NCBI GenBank assembly: GCA_015178975.1
Contig: WHVD01000012.1
Coordinates: 1,353,035-1,417,034, forward strand
Origin: Hysterangium stoloniferum
Taxonomy: Eukaryota > Basidiomycota > Agaricomycetes > Hysterangiales > Hysterangiaceae
Reading direction: 5' to 3'
Length of the DNA: 64,000 bases
Part shown: positions 23,601-35,611 of the stretch, piece by piece
Position numbering within the stretch: position 1 is the stretch's first letter
Layout of the letters: each line of letters opens with the position of its first letter
The notes under the pieces: generated by a model
Told to the model about the DNA's origin: nothing
What the model saw: only the letters and a program-made list of their open reading frames with translations
Databases searched by the model: none
Made by a program: the position numbers and the translations under genes

Positions 23601-26600
23601 ATGGGCTATTTCCAGACTAATAGTCAAGCCCCCATTTTGACATTCAGTATTCGTTAAAATTGTTATGGATTATTATATATAAACCTTCATATACAATGTT
23701 GCAGACAGGTAAACTCTCATACCATGGTCAGGGGAAAGGGGCACGCCGATAGGGTTTAATGATATACACATCGTAGGCAAAAAAGTTCTACCATACATTT
23801 CACAATGGTCTTTCTTCGTGGACCTGAATCGACGGGAGCCTGAGAATGATTAGCCACGAGTCAAGAACTGCCGCCGGCCTACAACCTAAGTAACATCGCG
23901 ATGGCGCCAGGATGGTAAACATCCTCATAAAATTAAACAGGTATAGCAAAAAGATTGGGAACGATGAAGAAAATCAACTGGGAAACGAGGGAGCCTTGAA
24001 ACGACATCCGACATGCTGAACCGGACATATTTGACCACCCCAAGCACCGTGCCTGCCTACGGGGTGCGAGGCAATCTCTAATGTTCAGCGGCGTCGTTGA
24101 GCAACGAGAGAATCCATACAAATCATATTCACTATAGACAGAATGTGGTTCGAGGTATGGGAGTGTGCAGAACGGCTATTGTTATCAACCCAAAAAAAAA
24201 AAAAGGGTTCAGTGTCCAGCGTATCATCAAGGCCAGAACACCATTTTAAACTAGCACGAACAGCCTAAAACGGGGTATGCATGGCTAGAACAACCCTTAG
24301 TGCCATTTTTGCATGGCTGGCTACAAAAACTCGAAAAATAAATCAGATACAACGAAAAACTGCCTCTTCTCCGTACTGATGTGCGAACCTGTCCACCTGA
24401 TATGGAACTACGATGCAAAGAATGGTGAGGCACACTGGTACCCATTAGACACCGGTAAACCCAGAGATCCAGGCAGAACGCAATCAACACAGGGGTGGAC
24501 TGACAGAGCAGCAGAAGGAGCAATTTATTTTAAAGCTACCACTGTATTGTATTGATACCCACCCACAAGTTCGGAGTTGCCGCAGCATTGCGTTATTCAA
24601 ATGATCAGATAAGGAAAGAAGGGACGATCCTACTGGCCCCTGAATCAAGACGAGTCGGCGAACAGACCTGATCGCATTCCCATCTGAAGCATCTGAGATA
24701 TACTCATACAATTTCTGTATTACTGAAATATCCCGACTGTCTACTAGAGCTCTGGGTCAATGTGCCACCCCATTTGAGACAAATTATCGGTAGATAGCTT
24801 TGACAAGATAATTTTTGGCTTCAGTTATTTCCTGCTCCTTCGGTCCGATAGAGAGTTCTAGATATCACCCACTGGTATTAGCCACCCATCTTTGACGAAT
24901 TATTCAACATCACATTATAGATGGTCCTAAATCAGTGGACGTTGTGGCCTTGGTGCCAAACTTAGAACGTCCAACACGTTGCCTTTCAACTTGGACTCTC
25001 CTGGTTGAATGAGCACCTTGTATTCATTATTCTTGAAAGATTCGCCGGTTCGATTGGCCACGTGATGTAATAATCGATGCGGGGGAAATAATTGAGAAGA
25101 TTGCACGTCGGTAATTAATTGGCATCTGCAAGGTCGTAGAAGTCAAGGCTTCTTAGCCTCAGTTAGTGAGAAGGACAAGATTTACCAGTATGCTAGATAT
25201 AAATGTGCTGAAACGAGGAGTAATAGTGCCAAGGTTTATGTCCTGACGGATCTGTTCAAACACTACAGCCACAACCCAAGCAAGTAGCAGAAGATATAGT
25301 ATCGATTACTCAGCTGAGCGGCTACCGACTGACGTGTAGGGGGATGCAGCAGGCTATGTTCAGTGAGGTGATTATTACCAGTTTCTATTCAGTCAACGGG
25401 GGTACGGTATCAATCTGAGTTTCATAAGTCTGACATCGCAGCTATTCACCCATCGACACAATAGGTGTGTCAAGAAGTTCCCGATTGTCGGCATCATTTT
25501 ATTCGCGGCTTCCTTGCAACGCGTCCCTTGAACCGTTCCTGACTCTCTGATTGTCAAGTTTATATAGGAAATCGTGGCAGTATTAGCGAAAGCTGGTTTC
25601 AAACTCATCCAACCAATAATCTCAATTTACAATGTGCCGTTGTGATAAGTCGCCAGTCCATGACATACATTTGTGATAGTCTCGCCGATTCATGGACAAA
25701 GGAGCATAGATTATATCGTACGGACGAAGCATACATAGTTTACAGCCAGATTACAGAATTTGATGATCCCACGTATCACAGAGAATGAAGAATGCTGTAC
25801 ATGCCGTAAAGACAGGAATAACAAGATTGCATGGAGTGGCAGCGAGGTCATAAACGTGTCCGGGGTGAACGGTGCAACGTTTCTGACAAGGACTCAACGG
25901 CGACGAGACGCCTGTCGGCAATAACTGCACTTCTCAGTAGTTTTGCGAAGCACCTGTTGCGCATCTGCCTCCCAAGTCTACGAGAATAATCTGTATAAGC
26001 CATCGAGGATTGACTAATATAAGTATGTTTACTTGAATGCACTGGGGATCTGTGCAATTCCGGCCTGCTTCGGGATGCATATGTCTATCGCTGAAGATGC
26101 ACCTTGGATTATAGCAATCGATGTCTCCTATATCTTGAGTCTTTTGGAAGTGCTGAGATGGGCTATTAGACCAGGCCACATCACACACTATCGAGATAAA
26201 CACACGTTACAACCCAAATGATGTACGCCGGCCCTGGTAAAACTGTCAACAGGTTGACAGGAACTTCAAAACGGAGGGACATACACGATAGGTTTGCACA
26301 TTATAGCGGGGGAATAGAAAATCCGGAGAGCAACGATATGAGGAGGTCAAAGAAACAGTGCCCACCCTTGCGTCTTGGAAATGAGGTGAGGAATGGTTAA
26401 GAAACTGTGCTCGTAACTTGTAGGTCCTTTTATACGCAAAAACGGAGTCAAAGACCCGGAGACGATAAGACAGACTGAACTACGCCACATCGGGTCCCAC
26501 AGTTTACCGGTGAATATATATGAAATATGTGAAAACAAGATAGCTGTCGTATTGTGTTGAGTTTAAAAATTGAATGTGCCCAAATAGTACGAGAAACTTG

Positions 26601-28050
26601 AGCGTTAACCGGGCCTTGAGGGAAACAACTTGATAGCCTACCCCTCTTTGGACTTAACGACAAGCTTCAACATACCTTTCGGCAGAAGGTCCACTCATAT
26701 GGTGTTTTCGGGGTAACACCGGCTGATGACATACGTAAAAGTGCGCCATAAATGTAATCAATTATGAGCCCTGGCACCATTTGACCTAGATATCCCGGGC
26801 TCTTCATGCATCTGGTCACATAAATGGTGGGATTTGAGTCAGCCATCATACCGCCACACGTAGTAGAAGAGCAGCAAATAAGCTTACGGCAATCGGAACA
26901 GGCCTAAAATTCGGGCTTTTGGTCATTTATCAAACGTTGTTATCTTTCAGTACATATATGCGGGCGTCACGCGACTGCTCATAGGACTTCTGTATTTCGC
27001 ACTAACTTATGTTAAACTTGGACATCATCGGGGCTGGTTTTACGTTGTGCAGAAAATGTCCAGTGCACACTTTCATTCCCTGCAAAAGGCAAGCAGCCCG
27101 ATTTCTTGTGACGACACCTCGTGTTCCGAGACCCTTGTTGTAGATAGCATGATTGTCGTTAGATGTGTGGTCATGGGTGCAGTAACTCGCATACCTAATG
27201 ACCTTGACAAAGAATACCTGGATGATCCACCACCACAAGACGGTAACGCCAGACCCCTGCAACATATTAACTATTAGACGAAACTAGCATCTAGGAACGT
27301 GTCAGTCTCTAGCTGACACGCCATTTTTGTGACCATCGTTCCTGGCTGCAGCATAACCGTGAAACTCTAACGTACCTCGTAACAATCACTTTTTCTTCGG
27401 AGAGATTACAAGCCGGAACCCGGAACTCCCGGGCAGTCGTAAGCGCAATGGAGGTTGCACTGTCTAAAAAGCCACTTCAGATGTGGCATGAAGATGAGCC
27501 AAGCCCCAAGTTTCTATAAGATCTAGAGCTCTTCGGTTGATTCGGATCGGCTCTGGACCTTACGGGTAAACATCACCCTATACGTCATTCAATGGTGTGA
27601 GACCGTCATTGAAGCTTACCCAGAGCTAGTATAATGCAGACTACACTCCCAACAATGAATCTCCTACATGCCCACGAAGTCATCGATTTAATTTTGGATT
27701 TAGCATGAGCCTAAAGAAATGATGAACTTGTCAGGGGGAGGTTGAAGCAACCTCAGAGAGGGTCGAGCACCATTGACGAATTAGCTTGAGAAGAAGGATG
27801 AGCTGTAGCAATACTTAAGGAAAATACGCAGTGTATCTTTACACGCATGCCAACGGTGACGAAAGACTTCGAACATTCACGCGTACGGCTCCTATATGGC
27901 GTGGGATATGTAAGAGTGGTATGGTCATGTGATCAGCTCATCAGTAGTAGTCACTACAGTGAAGTTCAATTAAAAATGTTGAGGAGCTGACTACTTTACA
28001 GATCACAATGCATCTAGGCAAGAGGTTAAACGATAATATTATATGCCTTG
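20680..28050. other. 7.4 kb without an identifiable gene
   Basis: Normal CpG content returns at about 20.7 kb. Many 60-90 codon ORFs occur on both strands, some overlapping, none with a motif I recognise; a few (26024-26219 plus, 24484-24711 minus, 22502-22620 plus) look locally protein-like but do not splice into a convincing gene. A segment at about 22985-23135 recurs at 55325-55510. Given how poorly single exons of SFT2 stood out, a spliced gene could be hidden here. Confidence 0.4.
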
Positions 28051-28930
28051 CTATATAGGCAATAAACTTCCGGCTCCGCGCAGCGCCATTTGTCCTCCAA
28101 ACCGAAGAGTAGTAGTGCCACCAGGAAAATAAGCTACGTTTCATTAAAACACAGCGCTGCTTTTACAAATCAAAACGCACCTAGAACATATGAAACGAGA
28201 GCAATAACTTGGACAATTCCAGCGATTAAAGAGCCCAAGTAGGATTTTAGCTATTTGGGGAAATGAATATTTTTAAAGATTAGTCTGGGTGCATGAACAT
28301 CAACGTACCCCAATAGAAAAGTAGAGCGTTAGGCCTAAGCTGATGAAATAGGCTGCCGTGAAAGGGAGGCGTTCTTTTGAGAATAAGTGCTTTAGATGCG
28401 CGACAGGTCCAGAGAGTATAGCAAATCTGAAATCGGGCTTCGTTGAGTTTATGCCTCAAAATAAGGCATGATCTGTCATACCCAAACATAACAAGCATGG
28501 ACCCCAGGCTGTATCACTTTATTTAAAATAAATTCAGCAAGGCACAGGTAAAATACCTCACCTGAATGCCAAGGCAAATTTTGCAGGCCGAAGTGCCAAT
28601 AAGGGTAAGCTGATAAAGGCGACTAGAAAACATGCGGCGGCCCCTAACAGACATGCACCGAAAGCTAATAATCTGAGATGTAAAGCTGATTAGCGAACGC
28701 CCGTGTAACCTGCATAAGCCAGGTACAGACCTTTCCCATCTGGAAACTGCAAAGAATGCTTCTTCCTCATTTGACCGCTCATTACTTCGCAGCGGTACAT
28801 ATGCTCCTGCTAAAGACGTCCAACGAGTCCAAGTTGATTGAGACTCTCCTCCACTAGCATTCCTTGAATCATCTGTTACCCCACTTGCCCAACGAAAGTT
28901 TCTGAGTGCTTCTCGTGCATCTGAAGACAT
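28051..28930 (-). CDS. SFT2: Sft2-family vesicle transport membrane protein
   Basis: Six minus-strand exons: 28930-28731, 28672-28562, 28508-28482, 28426-28309, 28250-28181 and 28133-28051, with introns of 47-58 nt; all junctions are GT-AG and in frame. Product 202 residues (yeast Sft2 is 215). The N-terminal cytosolic part ends with the family signature [24 protein letters not shown]. Four hydrophobic segments follow: [47 protein letters not shown], the [18 protein letters not shown] segment, and [21 protein letters not shown]. It ends with [16 protein letters not shown], also conserved. Sft2 is a tetra-spanning late-Golgi protein that helps endosome-derived vesicles fuse with the Golgi. One exon is only 27 nt. 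Confidence 0.93.
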
Positions 28931-29050
28931 TGGATATGTACGGTAATGCTAAGCCTCCCAGCAACACGTATCGTCACTGCGGCCGCAAATGGTTACGTAA
29001 GTCAGTGACAAAGGCACGTGATACTTGGCCCTAAAATGGCGGGTTGCCTC

Positions 29051-29613
29051 TGGTGCACCGTTCCAAGGAGACGAATTAAAAGAAATATATTTTATTTTGT
29101 CCTAAATTTTACTTCAAATAAAAAAATTTTGGTACAAAAAATGGAATTAAAGCTAACCTTTAAGTTGAATTTAATTTGTCAGTAAATATCACATTTACTT
29201 TCAATATTACAACCCAAAGATGACTTTTCAGTAGCATTTTGTGACTGCATAACATGACTCATTTAGGAGTGATTAAGGCAGTACAGAATCCTCCCAAAAA
29301 TCAATTTTGCGAAGCTTGTCTCCAGAACAATCACGCACAAAATTTTGTACTATCTTGAATAATCCAATTCCTAAATGACTCACTCCTTGCAAAGTCACAA
29401 AATGCTGATGAAAGGTCATTTTTGGGGTATATTTTGACATGTAATATTGGAAGTAAATGTGATATTTACTGACAAATTAAATTCAACTTTAGGGTTAAGT
29501 AGCGTTAATTCCATTTTTTGTGACCGAAAATGTTTATTTGGTAAAATTTAGGACAAAATAAAATCCATTTCTTTTAAAGTTCGTCTCCTTGGGAGGTGTT
29601 TTGCGGTGCACCA
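29051..29613. mobile_element. MITE with about 170 bp terminal inverted repeats
   Basis: The left arm starts TGGTGCACCG..CCAAGGAGACGAA and continues AGAAATATATTTTATTTTGTCC; the right arm is its reverse complement ending ...GGTGCACCA at 29613. The right arm has about 10 extra bases near the end. The arms share long AT-rich blocks (GTCAGTAAATATCACATTTACTT). There is no coding capacity, and the length is 563 bp. No clear target duplication was seen. It lies 120 bp upstream of the SFT2 start. Short matching sequence near 39.31 kb suggests another, decayed copy. Confidence 0.7.
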
Positions 29614-29903
29614 AAACCAGTTCACCCCGGAAGTGAATTTTCAAATAACATCAAACAAGGGCAACACATATTATCTTGATTTTTTTCCAAGGATAGAGGC
29701 ATCTCCACCCGATATGATTCCAGAGGACTTTCAAAAAAACGCGACGTCCTCCCTAAATCCTGCCCAACTAGTACGGTCATATAATTGCTGAGTGGGGATA
29801 GTCACTCTGACACAACCCTTGAACCAGTGTACGTCGCCAAGGCGAAGAAGTTGCCTATCTCACTGTATGCAGGGTATGGTGCCCGGGTTTATTTACCTTT
29901 TCG

Positions 29904-30659
29904 TTAGGACTTTGTACAAAGGGGGAAGATTCTCCGAATTTCTTCAGCGGCACTCTTGAGATTGCATCTGAGAAGGTTTAAATCAATTACAATACTGAGA
30001 ACATCTGGCTCACTCTCATTGTCGGATCCATCACCTTCCTCGAGGACCTTATCCTCATACATCATAATTCTCCAGCGGCAAATCACAGATCCGATGGACG
30101 GCTTAGAGACGCCATTAAAACTAGGGTCTCTATAATAATTTCCACTACGGAGACGATTTATAATGAGTTCAAAGAACCAACTTGAATTAGTCGATCTCTG
30201 GGGCGAACCCATAGAACGGTATACCACATGTGGCCTTATCAGAAGTCGGTTTCCCTTACATAAACCCACAATGACACCAATCGAATCCATGTTGATCTTG
30301 AAATTGGTGATAACCATCCGGTGGAATGGGTTCCGGACATATCCCTATTATAGGTAATCACAATTGGTCCACACTAATCAGACTGCGCATGTAATACGAA
30401 CCACACTCAAGGGCTGCCTTAGGGGAGAAATTTCCGATAAGGCCAAAAACGCTTCGGTGACGATTCCCGGTCATCATCTCGCCATATGGAGAGTAATTTT
30501 CCAGCGCGGATATAGCTGTGGCTGCTTCGGTGAGTGCAAATACAATTTCATAAAGCCGACCCTGAGAAAAGCATAGCCGCTGAATACCACGATAATGCTC
30601 CTGCAGCCCGTTGATGAGCCTCACGAAGGGCTCACTCCGGGGAACGGACGTCCAATCAT
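29904..30659 (-). CDS. Unassigned coding-like reading frames, possible multi-exon gene
   Basis: Two long minus-strand frames lie end to end: one from about 30659 to 30358 (reading ...VPRSEPFVRLINGLQEHY..., ENYSPYGEMMTG, GLIGNFSPKAALECG) and one from about 30349 to 29904 (GYVRNPFHRMVITNF..., then an acidic EEGDGSDNESEPD). Their composition looks protein-like and a plausible acceptor (TATAATAG) precedes the second, but I could not find an in-frame donor to join them. I do not recognise the family. Further upstream (to about 31060) a 44-codon ORF MYRRPRDPLTPIS... could be an N-terminal exon. This may be a degraded gene. Confidence 0.3.
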
Positions 30660-31186
30660 AACCACCTCAACATCATCTAGAGACACATCGCCATGTATGT
30701 ACGGGTAATCATACTTAAAAGTGCGAGAGCTGCCCATACAGCGCTGCAAAATAATTCTATTTGATTCGGCATAAGGAAAGGATGCCGATGGCAATGCAGC
30801 AGGACAGGACGTACAAAAACGAGTGGAATTGCCATTTGCTTGTCTTCGGGACGACTTTTAGGACACCAGATACCTAACCATAAATGTGATAGATGAAAGT
30901 GCAGTCTGCAGTCATGATCGCCGTGTCGGCTGGAACGTCGATGTGAATGCCCGCGTCAGAAATCGTGCAATAGCAAACAGCGGTGTGACAATGAATATCT
31001 GTGCCAGGGAGATCGGGGTTAGCGGGTCTCGTGGACGACGGTACATTGAGAGAGGTTGGAAAATGAGGCGAATGTTGGGAAGGTTACAACTGGGTCAGGA
31101 GAATTTGGTAGAGCGACTAGTGCGAATGCCTTGCGTTGAGGGATGAGGATGAGGGTCGGGATTCAGTCCAGGAGCGGGTCCTAAAA
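30660..31186. other. Unassigned stretch up to the repeat boundary
   Basis: No supported gene. It contains possible upstream exons of the unassigned minus-strand frames. CpG is normal here and collapses just after the (CT)n tract. Confidence 0.3.
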
Positions 31187-31208
31187 TCTCTTTCTCTCTC
31201 TCTCTCTT
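31187..31208 (+). repeat. (CT)n microsatellite
   Basis: A near-perfect TC repeat of about 22 bp marks the sharp change from CpG-containing DNA on the left to CpG-free DNA on the right. Confidence 0.8.
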
Positions 31209-33096
31209 GGCTTATTCACTTAGGTGTACATATTATGCTCTCAGCTCAAACTCAAACTTCAGTGTGCATGGTGGTGAAGGAGAATTCAGCTACTATGACT
31301 TTTACTGTGGCCTGGTCTCAAAGATCAGTAAAGATATTAGCCAGGAAGATCATGATGTGCTCTTGTTATGGTGGAATAAGTGTATTGAACTTTCTATTCA
31401 TTCTTTATCTCCAACATTGACTGCTATCTGTTTTCAGAGTGGTCTTCCCAAAACATGTTGAATCTGACAAAAAAAACCAATAGACCACTTTCTACCTGAT
31501 ATAATCTCATGAAAGCACATGACAACATGAATAATACTATGGCCATGCATGGAAAAGGTATGGCATTAGGGATGACAAGAAGGTGAGGAACAGTGTGGGT
31601 AAATAGTAGTAATTAGCATGGATCTGCAATCAGTGATTAAAAAAAACTATTATAAAAATTATTTATCATTTAGTCTATTATTGATTCTATCAAATTTATC
31701 ACATGCCAGTATGATTTTGGCTCACTGTAACAATCATACCCTGGCATGTCAACTACTGTATTAGTAAACCATGGAGGACCTACCATAATCACCTCATGGC
31801 CATGTGATGGTATTAAAAATAGTATGAGTTGACTCTATTGCAATACACAATATACAAGGGTTTAATAAGCTTGTAATAAAAGTACTTTGTGTCTCAATAT
31901 CTTGTGTCAGTTAGTGTAGCACCTCCTGACAATATAGGTTGGATGCTCTGGGAGGTGTATAGTGGTTCTGACACACATTAACCTCCAAATGCATGGTCCA
32001 CAATTAGCATCTTCATATGAAAAGTTGCAATAATTGGTGGACTCCCCCTATAAAAAGGTGTGTTTCATCATCAAATTTAACAGATGGACATACCAGCTTT
32101 TTAGATTATTGCTTGCAGTCAAATGTATGGTGAAGCAATAACTTGGTTTGCAATAAACCTTGTTAACTGCACAGGGGGAGTTTAAATTCATACAAACTAA
32201 CTAATATACAAAAGTCAACTGGCGAGACACAAATAAGACAACAAGCAAGTCCACAAGCTTGGATAGCAGCATCTCAAATTCCAACACACCTCCACAAGTG
32301 GTGGATGAGTGAGAATATAAAAGAAAACCCTAGTAGAACAATAGGAGTGAAAATAAATGTATGTACAATTCACCCTCACAATGGAAAAGAATAATCTTTG
32401 TCTGATTCAATACTGGCTTCAATTGCCATTGCAGCAATATTGCTACTGATTTCCTCCTTCAACTCCTCCCATTTGGCCTTTCATGACACTGAGATTTGAA
32501 GTGTTTTTTCTTGTCATAGAAATGACAGATGTACAATTACATGTTGCAGCAATGAGTGCTTCATTGTTAAGATTGCAATGCATCTCATATCCACTACTCA
32601 AAGACTTGATGAGTCTCTTCATTGATAAGTCATGGCTCAAGCAATGACATTGTTGAATGTAAGGAGATAAGAGGGATAAAATCAAAGTTGATGATAACCA
32701 CATCATATGAAGAGCAAACCCACAGTAAGCATGAGAATCATATCCTGTTCTGTTACAATAGTCCCTGACTCCTCCATAATAAAAGCTTGACTTTAAGTAG
32801 ATCCAATCCATGACTGTATTGATTGGTTGGTGTCTTTCTTGGCCATAAGAAACTTCCTGCACAATGCTGAACTTGTGGCAAAATCATGACTGTGATGAAT
32901 TTCTTGCAATATCTCACAGTTTTATTAGATTATTGCTCACACTTAGGGAGGTTGTCTGTAATTATTATAATATCAAATGTTTATAATAAAAGCAATATTG
33001 CTACAAAACTTCATCTTTAGATAGTGGTATCTATGCTGAGATTATTATATTGTTAACTACCAACCTTGAGAAATAATTCTCCATACTACATCCTTG
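31209..33096. repeat. CpG-depleted transposon remnants
   Basis: Almost no CG dinucleotides. A fragment at 31207-31461 reads GEFSYYDFYCGLVSKI...DVLLLWWNK, not recognised. A segment at 32110-32290 (GTATGGTGAAG..AATAA ... CTGCACAGGGGGA ... AGCTTGGATAGCAGCATCTCAAATTC) recurs in direct orientation at 35965-36125, so both are copies of one dispersed repeat. No intact element could be delimited. Confidence 0.5.
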
Positions 33097-33830
33097 TTAG
33101 GATCCCACAACTTGTTTCACACTAGAAAACCATCATCTTCTCATTATTGGAACCTCCACTCATGTCATTACCCTTTGCAGCACCCCTGATACTTGTTTAT
33201 AGTATATTCCTGTCCTGTTCCATCTCCACTCCACCCATTCCTCGATTTCCATCTCCACATATACTCTTATTTGCCACTAGTATTGTTTCCTAGTACCATA
33301 CATCAGTTTCTATATCTCTCTCCACCTTGTCATCACTTCCTGTGATCTGTCCTACACTTCACTTCTTTGATCAGCCTTCCAATCACCTGTCTCAATGTAG
33401 TATAAAGATCCTTTCATGTATATGTACTACAGTTCTGCAATTTGAATATCAACTTAGATTAGCCTCTCTTAGTTTTCCATCTTTCCTCTCACCACTATAC
33501 CTCTCAAGAGTGGTCTTTGGCAAGCCACAACCCTCTATCTCCCAACTCTTAGTAATTTGGCCCTCTGGTTGATTGAGCTAAGTGTGACTCTTGTTCATAT
33601 TGTACTATCTGCTCTGTTTGAAATACTGGAGCACCCCTACAGTTCGTGCGAGGGCACAACACATAAGTTGGGGCCAAACTCTACTATGGTCATAGAGTTG
33701 GGCCTCCCGACTAGTATAATCTCTATTGTCGGCCCCCCAATTATGTAGCTCATTTCCTATCATCAGCCCTCTGACTAGAGTATTCCCCCTCCTCCAGGCT
33801 TAGATCATAACAATCCTACACAATTCAGAG
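33097..33830 (+). repeat. LTR family C, third copy
   Basis: Begins TGTTAGGATCCCAC and follows the same order of blocks as the copy at 17.4-18.0 kb (TCCATCTCCACTCC, GATCAGCCTTCCAATCACC, GTTGATTGAGCTAAGTGT, ACAGTTCGTGCGAGG). The right half still has some CpG. The end is not sharp; about 33830 by similarity. Confidence 0.5.
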
Positions 33831-34008
33831 TCAATTAATAGAACCTATTGTATATGGTTTTCCAAGTTATGTAAATACTTGCTAATACTTTCATTGGTAC
33901 TTTGTTTTTTAAAAGCTAAACTGTAGTTACATATTTTCCAGTAAAATAAGTGAGATATTATTGGAGATTTTTCATCCTATGACTTTCTTCATTAAGTGAA
34001 GCCACCTA

Positions 34009-35609
34009 CAGTGACTCAAAAAATCCTTCACATGTTTTGTACTTCAGACTTATGTATATCCCTGATAACTCAAAGAATAAAAATGCAAAAATATCAAGAA
34101 TATTTGTGAATATGCTCTATCATATCTAGATTATGGAAGTATGGTGCCATTACATAAGCTCTAAATATTGAAATATTACAAATATTTATATACAAGAGAC
34201 TCATGTGAAGGGTTTTTTGCTGGCAACTTTGATGACTATAAATGCTTATAGTCATGTGACCTTGTTGATTGTTTACCTCCAATTAGGTTCATATCAACAA
34301 AATCACGTGATGTCACATGACCATGTTGTACTGGAGTATAAATATATCACCTTTAGCAACTAGTAATACCCCAATTCCCAAGATATGCACTTTGTCTCTT
34401 GCCAGCCAGAATCACATCCTTTCACTGCTTGATGCTGGTCATTCAGCTAGCCACATTGCAGTTTCTACTGGTCATAGCATTGGCACAGTCTCAAAGCTTC
34501 ACCCTAAGTCCATTGGTGGTTGTCCCAAAGCTTTCCCCTACCAACATTCACTATGCACAGTGTCTCATCAGCTCTGGGAAGGCTGACACTGCTGCTGATG
34601 TGACCAAAGCCCTTAGGAATCTCACCAACCAGTCCATTTCTACCCAAACTGTGTGCAATCATCTCAAGATGGTTGGGATGAAGGCTGTGATGAATTCTTA
34701 GCAAGAAGTATAGGAAGGCAAGGATGGACTTTGCTATAGCACATCAGCATTGGACTGTTGAGGACTGGAAGAAGGTGGTGTGGTCTGATAAAACCAAAAT
34801 CAACAGGTTGGGGTCAGATGGGAGGGAGTGGGTCTGGAAAAAGACTGGGGAGGGCTTGAGTAACAGGCTGGATCAGGGGACTCAGAAGTTTGGAGGAGGA
34901 TCTGTGATGGTATGGGAGTGCATGTTGTGGGAAGGACCTGGGTATGCTTGCAAGATAGATGGGAGGATGGATGGAGACCTTTATCTCAAGATTATGGAGG
35001 AGAACCTTCAAGCCAGCCTTAACTATATATTCTGAAAAATCTGCGGATGATATCATCTTCCAGCAAGATAATGACCCCAAGCATACTTGCAAGAAGGCCC
35101 AGACTTGGTTTCAAAATAATAATTTCAATGTCCTCCCATGGCCAGCACAGTCTCCAGACCTCAACCCCATTGAACACTTGTGGGATCATATCAAGAGGAG
35201 GCTGGGGGAGTACATATGAGGTTGAACCAAAAGGGATACTGGAGTTGTGGGAAAGGGTGGAGGAGGAGTGGACAAGATTGATGTAGAGGTGTGTCAGAAT
35301 TTGATTGAGAGTATGCCTAGGAGGGTTGCAGCTGTGTTGAAGGCAAAGGGTGGCTATATCAAGTACTGAATATAAGTAGTTTTGTAGGTCAGAGTGGTCA
35401 GCAAAAAAACCCTTCACATGAGTCTCTTGTATATAAATATTTGTAATATTTCAATATTTGGAGCTTATGTAATGGCACCATACTTCCATAATCTAGATAT
35501 GATAGAGCATATTCACAAATATTCTTGATATTTTTGCATTTTTATTCTTTGAGTTATCAGGGATATAGGTCTGAAGTGCAAAACATGTGAAGGGTATTTT
35601 GAGTCACTG
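34009..35609 (+). mobile_element. Full-length Tc1-like transposon with long inverted repeats
   Basis: Termini CAGTGACTC / GAGTCACTG, flanked by TA at 34007-34008 and 35610-35611. The inverted repeats are unusually long, about 212 bp (34009-34222 and 35398-35609), and still highly similar. Between them lies a broken transposase. Total length 1601 bp. Confidence 0.88.
34317..35369 (+). pseudogene. Tc1-like transposase, broken by stops and frame shifts
   Basis: Pieces in several frames read in order: an N-terminal helix-turn-helix (ASQNHILSLLDAGHSASHIA), the second HTH region (NLTNQSISTQTVCNHLKMVGM), the first catalytic Asp (VVWSDKTKINRLGSDG), then [19 protein letters not shown], the second Asp ([10 protein letters not shown]) and the Glu in NPIEHLW, with exactly 34 residues between them (DD34E). 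The tail SMPRRVAAVLKAKGGYIKY matches the 19.5 kb copy. Stops occur near 34699, 35036 and 35217, and at least two frame changes are needed. It mobilised DNA by cut and paste when intact; no product can now be made. Confidence 0.85.
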
Positions 35610-35611
35610 TA

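Noticed and set aside
24251..24711. Minus-strand frames that look like exons (WVPVCLTILCIVV..., YEYISDASDGNAIRS...)
   Set aside because: They could not be connected by plausible splice sites and match no family I know; kept only as part of the gene-free region.
26024..26219. Hydrophobic plus-strand ORF YVYLNALGICAIPACFGMHM... resembling a membrane-protein exon
   Set aside because: The opposite strand has an equally long ORF, upstream frame is stopped, and no neighbouring exons with matching phase were found.
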